A stretch of 64,000 bases of DNA, taken from contig NZ_CP050152.1 in the NCBI RefSeq assembly GCF_011617245.1, positions 3,586,503-3,650,502 on the forward strand. Direction: 5' to 3'. The notes beneath the pieces were generated by a model. The model ran no database searches. It had not been told where the DNA came from and saw only the letters and a program-made list of their open reading frames with translations. Source of the stretch: Brevibacterium atlanticum. Lineage in GTDB: Bacteria; Actinomycetota; Actinomycetes; Actinomycetales; Brevibacteriaceae. Made by a program: the position numbers and the translations under genes. Positions 1 to 8,362 of this stretch are shown piece by piece; within the stretch, counting starts at the first letter, position 1, and each line of letters begins with the position of its first letter.

Positions 1-315
1 TCGCGGGAGCATGACTCCGGCGGCACCGGCGTCGAGCGCTCGGCCGATTCTGATCCGGTCAGGGGTCTCGACTCGGACGAGCGTCCCGGCACCGTACCCG
101 CCGGCCGCGGCGACGGCGTCACCGACGGCGTCCTCGCGTCCACCGCCGTGTTCGAGGTCGACGAGGACCCAATCAAGACCGGCAGCAGCCAGGACTTCGA
201 TGGCCATGGTCGAGCCGAGACCGGCGAAGCTGCCGATGGTCGTCTCCCCCGCGCGGATCCGTGCCGCCAGGGCACCCTTGTCCAAGGGCGTCATCGCGGT
301 GTTCAGATGTGCCAT
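1..315 (-). CDS. HpcH/HpaI-family aldolase, N-terminal part (cut by window edge)
   Basis: The first 105 codons are present; the gene runs off the left edge. The reading begins MAHLNTAMTPLDKG and contains the family blocks GSFAGLGST, DWVLVDLEHGG and DAGAAGVMLP. The acidic residue of the LEHG block and the following region are typical of class II, metal-dependent aldolases that split 2-keto-3-deoxy acids into pyruvate plus an aldehyde. The start codon lies inside the last codons of the upstream iolD-like gene (13-base overlap), so the two are translationally coupled. It is the third gene of the LacI-controlled operon (aldehyde dehydrogenase, IolD-like hydrolase, aldolase). In the inositol pathway an aldolase cleaves the phosphorylated deoxy-keto acid; here a parallel route with a different substrate is possible. 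Substrate unknown. Confidence 0.8.
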   Translation of the reverse strand, partial: MAHLNTAMTPLDKGALAARIRAGETTIGSFAGLGSTMAIEVLAAAGLDWVLVDLEHGGGREDAVGDAVAAAGGYGAGTLVRVETPDRIRIGRALDAGAAGVMLPR

Positions 316-2237
316 TTCTGGTCCTCCAGTCCCTGTTCGTAGTCAGTGCGCAGCTCGGCGACCCAATCCTGTTCGGCGACCTCGGCGGGCGCGACATCCC
401 AGAAGACGCCCGAACCCGGCAGGTCGACCAGCGGAATGGTCGGCACGACGATGGCGACGGGCCCGTGGACGTCGCGGGTCTCGTTGAGGGCGGAGCGGAC
501 CTCCTCGGTGCTGGTGGCTCGGATGGTCGTGGCACCGAGTCCCGAAGCGATCTCGCCGAGGTCGACGTGGAGGTAGTCCCCCGAGAGTCGAGCGGCATCC
601 TCGTCACCCCGGTATCGGAAGTCGTTGCCGAACTGCTCGCCGTACTTCATCATCTGCAGTCGGCGGATGACCTGGAAGCCGTGGTTCTCCGAGATCACGT
701 AGGTGATGTCCAGGTGTTCCTGGGCGGCGGTGAGGATCTCCGTCGGGTTCATGAGGAATGTGCCATCTCCGATGAAGACCGAGACACGTCCTGTGCTCTC
801 CGGATCGGCCAGTCGGACTCCGATGCCGGCGGGGATCTCATATCCCATGCAGGAGAATCCGAACTCGAGGTGGCAGCGACGGTCATCCGTGGCGTCCCAG
901 ACCTTGAGCAGATCTCCCGGAGGGCCTCCGGCCGCGGCGATGAGGGTGTCCCCGGGTTGTGCGTGTTCCTGGAGCAGTCCGATGAGCTGCCCCTGGGTGA
1001 TGACGGCATCCGTGTCGGGGATGCCCAGTTCGGCATTCTCCGGAGCCTGCTTGTCGAAGTGTGTCTCGGGGTTGAGCGCCTTGTTTCGCTGTGGGGCCCA
1101 TTCGGCCTTCTCTGATGCGATCTCGCTCGTCCAACTGTCGGGCACCCTGTAGTCGGAGAGGCCCTGGCGGAGCGCCTCGATCCCGAGCTTCGCATCGGAG
1201 AGCACTGCGACGGCTCCCTGCTTGATCGCATCGAGTTCGGCGATGTTGATCGAGACGAAGCGCACATTCGGATTCTTGAACATCGTCTGCGATCCTGTGG
1301 CGAAGTCCGTCAGTCGCGTGCCGATGCTGACGATGACGTCGGCCTGTGCGACGAGGCGGTTCGTCGCGGGGTTGCCCTCGAGCCCGATGCCGCCGAGCAC
1401 CCAGTCTGCGTCGTTGAGGGCAGCGCCCTTGCCGCCGAACGTCTCAGCGACGGGGATTCCGGTGGCCTCGGCGAACGCGGCCAGAGCCTCACGAGCCACG
1501 GAGTAGTGGACTCCGCCTCCGGCGATGATGAGTGGTTTCTCGGCCGATCCGAGCACCTCGGCCGCCTCGGCGATGTCGTTCGGCTGGGGGATCGTGCGTC
1601 GGATCGTCCAGTCGCGGTCGCGGAACAGGCTGACCGGAAAGTCGAAGGCGTGCGACTGGATGTCCTGTGGCAGCGAGAGGACGACGGCACCGGTCTCGGC
1701 CGGATTGGCCAGTACGCGGAAGGCCTTGGGCAATGCGGTGATGAGCTGTTCGGGCCGCGTGATCCGGTCGAAGAACGCCGAGACCGGGCGGAAGGCGTCG
1801 TTGACTGTCAGGGACGGGTCCTGGGGATTCTCCAATTCCTGAAGCACCGGGCCCTGGCGCTTAGTCGCGTAGGTGTCGCCGGGCAGCAGGAACAGCGGGA
1901 GGCGGTTGATCGTCGCCAGCGCGGCCGCCGTGACGAGGTTCATCGCGCCGGGCCCGATGGATGCGGTGACGGCCAGCGTCTGCTTCCGATTGCTCGCCTT
2001 GCCCAGGGCACTTCCCGCGTGGGCCAACGCCTGCTCGTTGCGTCCCTGGATGAAGGGAAGAACGTCGGCGTACTGCGAGAATGCCTGGCTGAAGCCAGCG
2101 ACATTGCCGTGGCCGAAGATGCCTGCCGCGGCCGGGATGAACCGCTGGCGGTCGTCATCGAGGACCGAGTACTGACTGCTGAGGAACTTGACGACGGCCT
2201 GGGCCACCGTCAGGCGGATGGTCGGTTCGTAGCTCAT
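303..2237 (-). CDS. iolD: IolD-like ThDP-dependent ring hydrolase (paralogue 1)
   Basis: This 644-residue protein has the three-domain ThDP enzyme layout of IolD, which hydrolyses 3D-(3,5/4)-trihydroxycyclohexane-1,2-dione to 5-deoxy-glucuronate. The N-terminal Pyr domain carries the cofactor-activating glutamate in GRNEQ (Glu68). The C-terminal PP domain carries the ThDP motif GDG (490-492) and the closing Asn (SEN, 518). The ATG has a strong AAGGAG upstream. A second, more canonical IolD is encoded at 12159-14063 in the true iol operon; the two proteins differ clearly, notably at the C terminus. Here the gene lies between an aldehyde dehydrogenase and a HpcH/HpaI aldolase under a LacI regulator. 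It may therefore act on a different cyclitol-derived diketone. Family assignment is firm; the exact substrate is inference. Confidence 0.85.
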   Translation of the reverse strand: MSYEPTIRLTVAQAVVKFLSSQYSVLDDDRQRFIPAAAGIFGHGNVAGFSQAFSQYADVLPFIQGRNEQALAHAGSALGKASNRKQTLAVTASIGPGAMNLVTAAALATINRLPLFLLPGDTYATKRQGPVLQELENPQDPSLTVNDAFRPVSAFFDRITRPEQLITALPKAFRVLANPAETGAVVLSLPQDIQSHAFDFPVSLFRDRDWTIRRTIPQPNDIAEAAEVLGSAEKPLIIAGGGVHYSVAREALAAFAEATGIPVAETFGGKGAALNDADWVLGGIGLEGNPATNRLVAQADVIVSIGTRLTDFATGSQTMFKNPNVRFVSINIAELDAIKQGAVAVLSDAKLGIEALRQGLSDYRVPDSWTSEIASEKAEWAPQRNKALNPETHFDKQAPENAELGIPDTDAVITQGQLIGLLQEHAQPGDTLIAAAGGPPGDLLKVWDATDDRRCHLEFGFSCMGYEIPAGIGVRLADPESTGRVSVFIGDGTFLMNPTEILTAAQEHLDITYVISENHGFQVIRRLQMMKYGEQFGNDFRYRGDEDAARLSGDYLHVDLGEIASGLGATTIRATSTEEVRSALNETRDVHGPVAIVVPTIPLVDLPGSGVFWDVAPAEVAEQDWVAELRTDYEQGLEDQKWHI

Positions 2238-2319
2238 GGGTTCTCCTTCGAACGGATGGGATGCGCTCTTCTGCGCTGAAGTGTCAGCTGAGTTGCGATG
2301 TCAGTTCTGGGCCGAATCG

Positions 2320-3768
2320 TCAGGTCCAGGGACGCCCATGGATGACGACGGTCTTCGATTCGGTCATCTCCTCGACGGCGGCCCGCAGGCCCTCCTTGCC
2401 GATTCCGCTGGCCTTGAGTCCTCCGTAGGGCATGAGGTCTGCTCGCCACAGCGGAGTCCAGTTGATGTGGATGTTTCCGGCATCGATTTCGCGCATGTAC
2501 CGGACGCCGGCGTCGACGTTGTTTGTGAAGATTCCGGCGGCAAGGCCGTAGTCGGTCGAATTCGCCAGTTCGATGGCCGTCCTCACGTCGGGAGCGGTGG
2601 ACACGGCCACCGCCGGTCCGAAGATCTCATCCTGGGCGATCGATGCCTGGGGATCGACGCCGCTGAGGATAGCGGGTTCGATCATCGCGCCGTCGCGGTC
2701 GCCGCCGAGTTCGAGGCGTGCTCCGGCGCCGACGGCCTCTCGGATGGACTCTTCGACGCGTTTGGCTTCGGACTTCGTGATGAGGGTGCCGACCGTCGTC
2801 GCGTCGTCCGCGGGATCACCGATCTGGTGCTCACGGACCTTGGCCTTGAGAGCATCGAGGAAGTCTCCCTGGATGCCTTCGTGGACGATGACTCGCTGCA
2901 CCGAGATGCAGACCTGTCCGGCGTTCACATATCCTCCGGCGGCGACGGCACTCGCCGCATGGTCGATGTCGGCGTCGGGAAGGATGACGACGGGGGCAGA
3001 CGAGCCGAGTTCCAGGGACAGCTTCTTCACTCCGGCGATCGAGGCGAGATGCTCACCCACCGAGGTGGATCCGGTGAAGGAGATCTTACGGACGCGCCGG
3101 TCAGCGGCGAGCCGGTCCCCGATCTGACCTCCCGAACCGGTGAGGATGGAGAGGACGCCTTCGGGCAGACCGGCGTCGACGAAGCATTCGGCCAGGGCCA
3201 GCGCCGTCAGCGGGGTGGTGCTCGCCGGTTTGAGGATGACGGAGTTGCCGGCGGCCAGCGCCGGGGCGATCTTGTGGTTGACCAGCAGCGCCGGGTAGTT
3301 GAAGGGGGTGATGGCCACGACCACGCCGACCGGCTGCGGCAGGGTGAACCCGACCTTGTCCAGACCGGTCCCCGGGTTCGCATCGAGGGGCAGCGTCTGA
3401 CCGTAGAGCTGGGTGCCTTCGAACGCCGCCAGTCGAATGATCGATCCGGAGCGCCCGGCTTCGGCGCGAGCCTCTTTGAGGGTCTTGCCGTTCTCGGCTG
3501 AGATCACTCGCGCGATCTCCTCGCTGCGTTCATCGGCGAGAGCTGCAGCGCGGAGCAGGATCTCGCTGCGCTCGTGAGCGGGAGTCCTGCGCCAGATCTC
3601 TGCGCCGTGGGTTGCGGAGTCGAGGGCCGCCTCGACGTCGGCGGCGCCCGCGATTGCGACCTGCCCGACGGTGCGACCGTCGAACGGCGACACCACGTCC
3701 TTCAGGCGGCCGTCTCCTTCACGAGGGGATTGCCATGCCCCACCGATGAGCAACTCACTGCGCGTCAT
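2320..3768 (-). CDS. NAD(P)-dependent aldehyde dehydrogenase
   Basis: A full-length ALDH-superfamily enzyme (482 residues from the chosen start). Visible are the Asn of the PFNYPA motif (about 157), the general base Glu of LELG (253) and the catalytic Cys in GQVCIS (287), so it should be active. The C-terminal end (GNIHINWTPLWRADLMPYGG) resembles the group that includes lactaldehyde, phosphonoacetaldehyde and non-phosphorylating glyceraldehyde-3-phosphate dehydrogenases. The ATG at 3768 is preferred because GTGGAG sits 6 bases before it; an in-frame ATG at 3786 has a poorer site. It is the promoter-proximal gene of the LacI-divergent operon and could oxidise the aldehyde released by the aldolase downstream. 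Substrate not determined from sequence. Confidence 0.85.
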   Translation of the reverse strand: MTRSELLIGGAWQSPREGDGRLKDVVSPFDGRTVGQVAIAGAADVEAALDSATHGAEIWRRTPAHERSEILLRAAALADERSEEIARVISAENGKTLKEARAEAGRSGSIIRLAAFEGTQLYGQTLPLDANPGTGLDKVGFTLPQPVGVVVAITPFNYPALLVNHKIAPALAAGNSVILKPASTTPLTALALAECFVDAGLPEGVLSILTGSGGQIGDRLAADRRVRKISFTGSTSVGEHLASIAGVKKLSLELGSSAPVVILPDADIDHAASAVAAGGYVNAGQVCISVQRVIVHEGIQGDFLDALKAKVREHQIGDPADDATTVGTLITKSEAKRVEESIREAVGAGARLELGGDRDGAMIEPAILSGVDPQASIAQDEIFGPAVAVSTAPDVRTAIELANSTDYGLAAGIFTNNVDAGVRYMREIDAGNIHINWTPLWRADLMPYGGLKASGIGKEGLRAAVEEMTESKTVVIHGRPWT

Positions 3769-3812
3769 TGCGTACTCCACATTCATTCGTTCTCACTTGC
3801 TTGCATGATCCG

Positions 3813-3874
3813 TTTTGAACCGGTCCAAATTTGGAGTTCATCGTATTCGTCCAAACTTTTGGACCGGTTCAAAA
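3813..3874. promoter_or_regulatory. Paired palindromic operators, LacI-type
   Basis: Two near-perfect 18-bp palindromes with core TTGRACCGGTYCAA occupy 3813-3830 and 3857-3874. Both have the central CCGG step common in LacI-family operators. Their centres are 44 bp apart, about four helical turns, and flanking GATCCG/CGGGATC bases extend the symmetry so the two sites mirror each other. They lie between the divergent aldehyde dehydrogenase operon and the lacI-type gene, fitting autoregulation and control of the operon. Confidence 0.75.
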
Positions 3875-3883
3875 CGGGATCAG

Positions 3884-3910
3884 TGCGAATTTAGTGTGAT
3901 TCGCATCATG
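3884..3910. promoter_or_regulatory. Possible second operator / weak CRP-like site
   Basis: A perfect inverted repeat TGCGAAT-N8-ATTCGCA covers 3884-3905. Overlapping it, TGTGA-N6-TCATG at 3895-3910 matches 8 of 10 fixed positions of the CRP/GlxR consensus TGTGA-N6-TCACA. Either could add catabolite or inducer control to the divergent LacI region. This is a pattern match only. Confidence 0.3.
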
Positions 3911-4001
3911 AGTCAAGAGGGACTCAGAATCTTTTCGCAAGTTACGTCGAGATCTCCGTCCGAAGGCCACGCCGACCGACGTCCTGTGTGAAGATGAAGC
4001 C

Positions 4002-5069
4002 ATGGGATCAGCTGTCGGTGACGAATCGAGGCCCTCGGGATCGAGGCCGACGATTCGTGATGTCGCGGCGGCGGCCGGGGTGTCGAAGTCGCTCGTCTCA
4101 CTCGCGTTCAAGGACCCACAGCGAGTCAGCGAGAAACGACGTGAGCTGATCCTCAGGACCGCACACACGCTCGGATACCAACCGAATTTCCTCGCCCGCT
4201 CCCTGGCGACGGAAGGATCACCATTCATCGGCATCCTCGTCGTCAACCTCCACAATCCGATCTTCGCCGAAATCGCTGACGCTGTCCGCATCGAACTCGA
4301 TCAACGAGGCGAATACGGACTGATCACGAGCGCCACGGTCGCCAATGATCAGGATCCGGAACAGCCGTACGGGCGTATCGATTCGCGGGTCATCGCCATG
4401 CTCCAGGACCTGCGCCCCAAGGCGCTCATCGTCGTCGGCACCGTGATCGAACACGAGGGCCTCTTTGACGGGATCCCGACCGTCTACGCGAGCGCCGAAC
4501 CTCGCAGCGATTCCAGCTACACCTCGGTCCGGATGGATGACACCCAGGGCGCGGACCTCGTCATCGATCACTTGCGCGAGCTCGGTCACGAACGGATCGC
4601 CTTCGTCGGAGGTTTGGGTGGAGCAGTCGCGAAGACCCGAGAGGTCGCATATCGAAAAGCGATGGAATCACGCGGCCTGACCCCGATCGTCCGAGAAGCC
4701 GGCTTCTTCGAGAGCGACGGATATGCCGCTGCCACGGAGCTGCTCGCCATGTCGTCCCCACCGACCGCGATCGTTTCGATCAACGACGTCTCCGCGATCG
4801 GAATCCTCTCTGCGGCCGACGACGCAGGAGTGGCGGTACCCGACGATCTGGCGGTTGTCGGCGTCGACAACATCCCCTTGTCAGCCCTGAAGAGGATCTC
4901 GCTGACGTCGGTGGATCCGCAGAACCAGATGATCGGCCGACTGTCCGCTCAAGCCGTCTTCGACATCCTCGCCGACCCCGACGAACCGGCGAAGGAGCAT
5001 CTCATCACACCGAAGCTCGTCGTGCGGCACTCCACAGTCCGCGGCGATGGTGTGGCCGAAGGACCCTGA
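4002..5069 (+). CDS. LacI-family transcriptional regulator
   Basis: The 355-residue protein has an N-terminal helix-turn-helix (RPTIRDVAAAAGVSKSLVSL, about residues 15-36) with the hinge-helix start YQPNFLARSL near 65, followed by a periplasmic-binding-protein-like effector domain (FIGILVVNLHNPIFAEI onward). The N terminus has about 12 extra residues before the usual start. It diverges from the aldehyde dehydrogenase - IolD-like - aldolase operon and the intergenic region holds two matching palindromes, so it is the likely repressor of that operon. The effector is probably a sugar, cyclitol or pathway intermediate, which cannot be read from sequence. The stop codon overlaps the start of the downstream AlkD-like gene by one base (TGATG). 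Confidence 0.9.
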   Translation: MGSAVGDESRPSGSRPTIRDVAAAAGVSKSLVSLAFKDPQRVSEKRRELILRTAHTLGYQPNFLARSLATEGSPFIGILVVNLHNPIFAEIADAVRIELDQRGEYGLITSATVANDQDPEQPYGRIDSRVIAMLQDLRPKALIVVGTVIEHEGLFDGIPTVYASAEPRSDSSYTSVRMDDTQGADLVIDHLRELGHERIAFVGGLGGAVAKTREVAYRKAMESRGLTPIVREAGFFESDGYAAATELLAMSSPPTAIVSINDVSAIGILSAADDAGVAVPDDLAVVGVDNIPLSALKRISLTSVDPQNQMIGRLSAQAVFDILADPDEPAKEHLITPKLVVRHSTVRGDGVAEGP

Positions 5070-5788
5070 TGTCACCTCTCGCCGAGGTGGTCGACCGGAA
5101 GCTGCGCGAGCGCGGTACCCGTGAGCGGGCGCAGAAGGAGAAGTCCTACCTCAAAAGCGAGATCGACCACTACGGGGCGAGTGTTCCGGATACCCGCTCG
5201 GTCGTCCGGGCCGCTCTGCGCGGGGCGGATCTCCGTCATGACGAGGCCATTGACCTCGCCAGGCAGCTATGGACCGAACCCAGCGACAATCCCGTCCACG
5301 AACGTCGCCTCGCGGCGACGATGATGCTCATTCACATGCAGGACCACCTCGGCGCCAGTGATACGCAGGTCATCGAGGGATTCCTGCGAGAGGCGAGGAC
5401 CTGGGCGCTTGTCGATCCGCTTGCCGGGGACCTCGTCGGACCGCTGAGCGAACGGGACCCCGGCTTCGATCCGGTGCTCGAACGGTGGGCTGTCGACGAT
5501 GATTTCTGGATCCGCCGTTCGGCGCTGCTGGCGCACCTGCGGCCACTGCGCACCGGACGCGGGGACTTCGATCGATTCACGCGATTTGCGGATGAGATGC
5601 TCCGGGAGAAGGAATTCTTCATTCGCAAGGCCATCGGCTGGGTGCTGCGCGATACCGCGAAGAAGCGCCCAGATCTGGTCTTCGATTGGATTCTTCCTCG
5701 GGCTCATCGGGCGTCCGGGGTGACGATCCGCGAGGCGGTCAAGCCGCTGTCGCAAGAACAGAGGGACGCAGTGTTGGCCGCACGGTGA
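5069..5788 (+). CDS. AlkD-like DNA alkylation repair protein (HEAT-like repeats)
   Basis: The 239-residue, helix-rich sequence matches the DNA alkylation repair (AlkD) family of HEAT-like-repeat glycosylases that remove N3- and N7-alkylated purines. Typical blocks are the basic N terminus with KSYLKS, then WALVDPLAGDLVG, FWIRRSALLAHL, KEFFIRKAIGWVLRDTAKK and a final helix. Length agrees with the family. Translation is coupled to the LacI gene upstream by a TGATG overlap, an unusual pairing because DNA repair has no evident link with the sugar operon. It could simply be a convenience of gene order. Family assignment is good; activity is inferred from the family. Confidence 0.8.
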   Translation: MSPLAEVVDRKLRERGTRERAQKEKSYLKSEIDHYGASVPDTRSVVRAALRGADLRHDEAIDLARQLWTEPSDNPVHERRLAATMMLIHMQDHLGASDTQVIEGFLREARTWALVDPLAGDLVGPLSERDPGFDPVLERWAVDDDFWIRRSALLAHLRPLRTGRGDFDRFTRFADEMLREKEFFIRKAIGWVLRDTAKKRPDLVFDWILPRAHRASGVTIREAVKPLSQEQRDAVLAAR

Positions 5789-5878
5789 TCCACGGCGCAC
5801 GGCGATCCTGGCCGCACGGTGAGCGGCCTCACGGGTGCCGGCACGGCCGGGTCGCGGCATTTCATCCGCACCAATTTC

Positions 5879-5937
5879 ATGTCCTGACAAATTAATTCTC
5901 GAAACACCTTTTGACATGACAAATATGCCTGTAGCGT
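5879..5937 (+). promoter_or_regulatory. Tandem GntR operator candidates and promoter for the oxidoreductase operon
   Basis: Two sites share the core TGTCCTGACA (5880-5889) and TGACATGACA (5912-5921), each followed by AAT; their centres are 32 bp apart, about three helical turns. The same motif recurs twice before iolC. A -35-like TTGACA lies at 5911-5916 with a -10-like TAGCGT at 5932-5937 (short 15-bp spacer), so a bound regulator would cover the promoter. The GntR/HutC protein encoded at 8363-9130 is the natural candidate. Confidence 0.6.
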
Positions 5938-6017
5938 GGTGATCGCCCGGCAGCGCCAACACACTGTCGAACCCCGAACCCGCACGATCACCACCCTGCA
6001 TTCGAAGGAGAATCACC

Positions 6018-7202
6018 ATGTCGCAGCGCCTCGGAATCGCTGTCATCGGCGCCGGAATGGCCGGCCGGGCACATGCCTCGGCCTGGCGCGCCGCCCCCAC
6101 CGTCGGCACCGGCGAACTGCCGGACCTCGAACTCGTCTCCGTCTGCGACATCGCCGGCGACCTCGCCGCCGCGACCGCCTCCCGGTACGGCTTCTCCCGC
6201 CACGACACGAACTGGCAGGACATCGCCATGGCCGACGATATCGACATCGTCAGCGTCGTCGTTGCGAACTCGCTCCACCGAGAGATCGTCGAAGCCCTGC
6301 TCGCGGCAGGAAAGCATGTCCTGTGCGAGAAGCCGCTGACCGACACGGTCGACGACGCCCGAGCAATGGTCACCGCAGCCGAAAACGCCGACTCGATCGG
6401 CCGCCTCGGCTTCACCTTCCGCCGCGCCCCCGGCCTGGCCGCCATCCGCGACTTCATCAACGACGGCACCCTCGGCGAAGTCCACCACATCAACGCCTGG
6501 TACTGGACGGACTACGCATGTTCTCCCACCGCGCCGATGAGTTGGCGCTACAAGGGTGAGCTCGGCAGCGGCGCCCTGGCGGATGTCGGCAGCCATCTCA
6601 CCGACACCGTCGAATTCCTCGCCGGGCCAATCAGCTCCGTCTCCGGCGGCCGTTTCCACACGGCCATCACCTCCCGTCCGCTGCCGCTGGGCCATGTCGT
6701 CGGCCACGACCATGTCGAGGTCAGCGACGAATACGAACCGGTCGGCAACGACGACTACGCCGGCTTCGGCGTCGAATTCGCAACAGGATCCGGAATCCTC
6801 CAGGTCTCGCGCATCGCCGCGGGGCACCCGAACAGCCTCGGCGTCGAGGTCTTCTGCGCGAACGGATCGGCCAGCTTCGACTTCCGCTTCCCCGGTCAGA
6901 TCGTGCTCAACCAGAGCATCGACGGCCACGCCGCAACCGGGCTGACGACGATCCAGCTCGGCCCCGAACACCCCTACATCGCCGACGGCCTCGCGATGGC
7001 CGCCCCCGGAGTCGGCGTCGGTCAGAACGACGGCTTCACCTTCCAGGCCCGCGCCTTCCTCGACGAGGTGGCCGGACGCCCCGACGCCGAATCCCTGCCC
7101 CGCTGTGCCCGATTCTCCGACGGGCTTCACGCCCTCGAGGTCCGCGACGCGGTCATCGCCTCGGCCAACGACAACGGAACCGCGAAGGAGGTCGGAGCAT
7201 GA
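6018..7202 (+). CDS. Gfo/Idh/MocA-family NAD(P)-dependent oxidoreductase
   Basis: The 394-residue protein opens with a Rossmann nucleotide-binding motif (AVIGAGMAGRAH) and has the family EKP motif with the catalytic Lys at about 105 (CEKPL). A GALADVGSHLTD block supplies the usual Asp/His pair in the C-terminal domain. It is about 40-50 residues longer than typical IolG. The gene has AAGGAG before the ATG and overlaps the next gene by ATGA, forming a two-gene operon with a TIM-barrel isomerase. Such pairs commonly oxidise and then epimerise cyclitols or sugars (for example scyllo- or D-chiro-inositol, or 3-keto-glucosides). Control by the nearby GntR protein through the shared operator motif is inferred. 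Confidence 0.85.
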   Translation: MSQRLGIAVIGAGMAGRAHASAWRAAPTVGTGELPDLELVSVCDIAGDLAAATASRYGFSRHDTNWQDIAMADDIDIVSVVVANSLHREIVEALLAAGKHVLCEKPLTDTVDDARAMVTAAENADSIGRLGFTFRRAPGLAAIRDFINDGTLGEVHHINAWYWTDYACSPTAPMSWRYKGELGSGALADVGSHLTDTVEFLAGPISSVSGGRFHTAITSRPLPLGHVVGHDHVEVSDEYEPVGNDDYAGFGVEFATGSGILQVSRIAAGHPNSLGVEVFCANGSASFDFRFPGQIVLNQSIDGHAATGLTTIQLGPEHPYIADGLAMAAPGVGVGQNDGFTFQARAFLDEVAGRPDAESLPRCARFSDGLHALEVRDAVIASANDNGTAKEVGA

Positions 7203-8188
7203 AGTACGGCGTCTACACGGCCATCCTCCACGACCGCCCGCTGCCCGAAGCCCTGTCCGTGATCAAGGGACTCGGCCTCGATGCGGCAGAGGTCAACGTC
7301 GGCGGATTCCTCCCGCCCATCCACATGCCCACGATCGACGACATCCTCACCTCTGACGATGCCCGAGATGACTACCTCGGCACCTTCGCCGAGGCGGGGG
7401 TCGAGTTGGCGGGACTCAATGCCAACGGCAATCCTCTCGACCCGAATCCGGAGATCGGTCCGCCGACGCTTGCCGACATTGAACGGGCAATCAAGGTCGC
7501 GAACCGGCTCGGGCAGACCCGCGTGGTGACGATGTCGGGACTGCCCGGGGCGAACTCCTCGGCGCCCACGCCCACCTGGATCGTCAATCCCTGGGAGTCC
7601 TCCCACCTCGACATCCTCGAGGACCAGTGGGACCGTGCGATTCCTGTCTGGCGCGACCTCGACAGGCTCGCCGCCGACAATGATGTGAAGATCGCGATCG
7701 AGATGCACCCGCACAACCTCGTGTTCAACCCGGCCACCCTCGAACGCCTCGTCGAGCGGATCGGCGCGACGAACGTCGGCGCCGAGATGGACCCGTCCCA
7801 CCTGTTCTGGCAGGGCATCGATCCCGTCGCCGCGGTCGACCACCTCGGCGAGCTCGTCGTCCACGCTGCCGCCAAGGATGTGCGCATCAACGAGGCGGCG
7901 AAGATCCACGGCGTCCTCGACGATCGTCACACGCGCTTCACCGGGGATCGGATCACGAACATCCGCGGCGGAGCGGCGATCAACAAGTGGCCCGAGGGTT
8001 CGGCCTGGGACTTCGTGGCGCTCGGCCGCGGACACGACCAGGACTTCTGGAACCGGTTCGTCGCCGCCCTGGCCCGCGTCGACCCGGACATGGCCGTACA
8101 CATCGAGCACGAGGACGAGTCCCTCGGCAGGATCGAAGGACTCGAAACCGCCGCCGAGGTGCTGCTCACCGCCGCACGATACGTGTGA
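7199..8188 (+). CDS. Sugar phosphate isomerase/epimerase (xylose-isomerase-like TIM barrel)
   Basis: The 329-residue protein has the TIM-barrel pattern of the IolE/IolI/YcjR superfamily. Candidate divalent-metal ligands follow in the expected order: Glu in AIEMHPHN, Asp in GAEMDPSHL, His in VVHAAAKD and Glu in HIEHEDE. It starts within the stop of the preceding oxidoreductase (ATGA), so the two enzymes probably act in sequence on one keto-sugar or keto-inositol. It is distinct from the IolE and IolH-like proteins of the main iol operon. A strong hairpin follows about 85 bases downstream. Function as isomerase or epimerase is family inference. Confidence 0.8.
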   Translation: MKYGVYTAILHDRPLPEALSVIKGLGLDAAEVNVGGFLPPIHMPTIDDILTSDDARDDYLGTFAEAGVELAGLNANGNPLDPNPEIGPPTLADIERAIKVANRLGQTRVVTMSGLPGANSSAPTPTWIVNPWESSHLDILEDQWDRAIPVWRDLDRLAADNDVKIAIEMHPHNLVFNPATLERLVERIGATNVGAEMDPSHLFWQGIDPVAAVDHLGELVVHAAAKDVRINEAAKIHGVLDDRHTRFTGDRITNIRGGAAINKWPEGSAWDFVALGRGHDQDFWNRFVAALARVDPDMAVHIEHEDESLGRIEGLETAAEVLLTAARYV

Positions 8189-8272
8189 GGCTTTTCGGGC
8201 CTACCGCACAGGGCCCGTGCCCACCGCGCGAGGATTCCGAACTCAACATGCGCGGGCTGCGGCTCCATGGTT

Positions 8273-8306
8273 CCGGGCGCAGTGACCTGCGGGTCACTGC
8301 GCCCGG
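8273..8306. terminator. Strong GC hairpin between two genes
   Basis: A perfect 15-bp stem (8273-8287 with 8292-8306, starting CCGGGCGCAGTGACC) encloses a TGCG loop. No T-run follows. It sits after the isomerase gene and before the GntR gene, so it probably ends the first operon in the U-tract-less manner seen in actinobacteria. Confidence 0.6.
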
Positions 8307-8362
8307 AGCCGAACACGCCGAGTAAGCTCGGTAAACAGCGACCCCCGACGAGGCAGGAGCCC

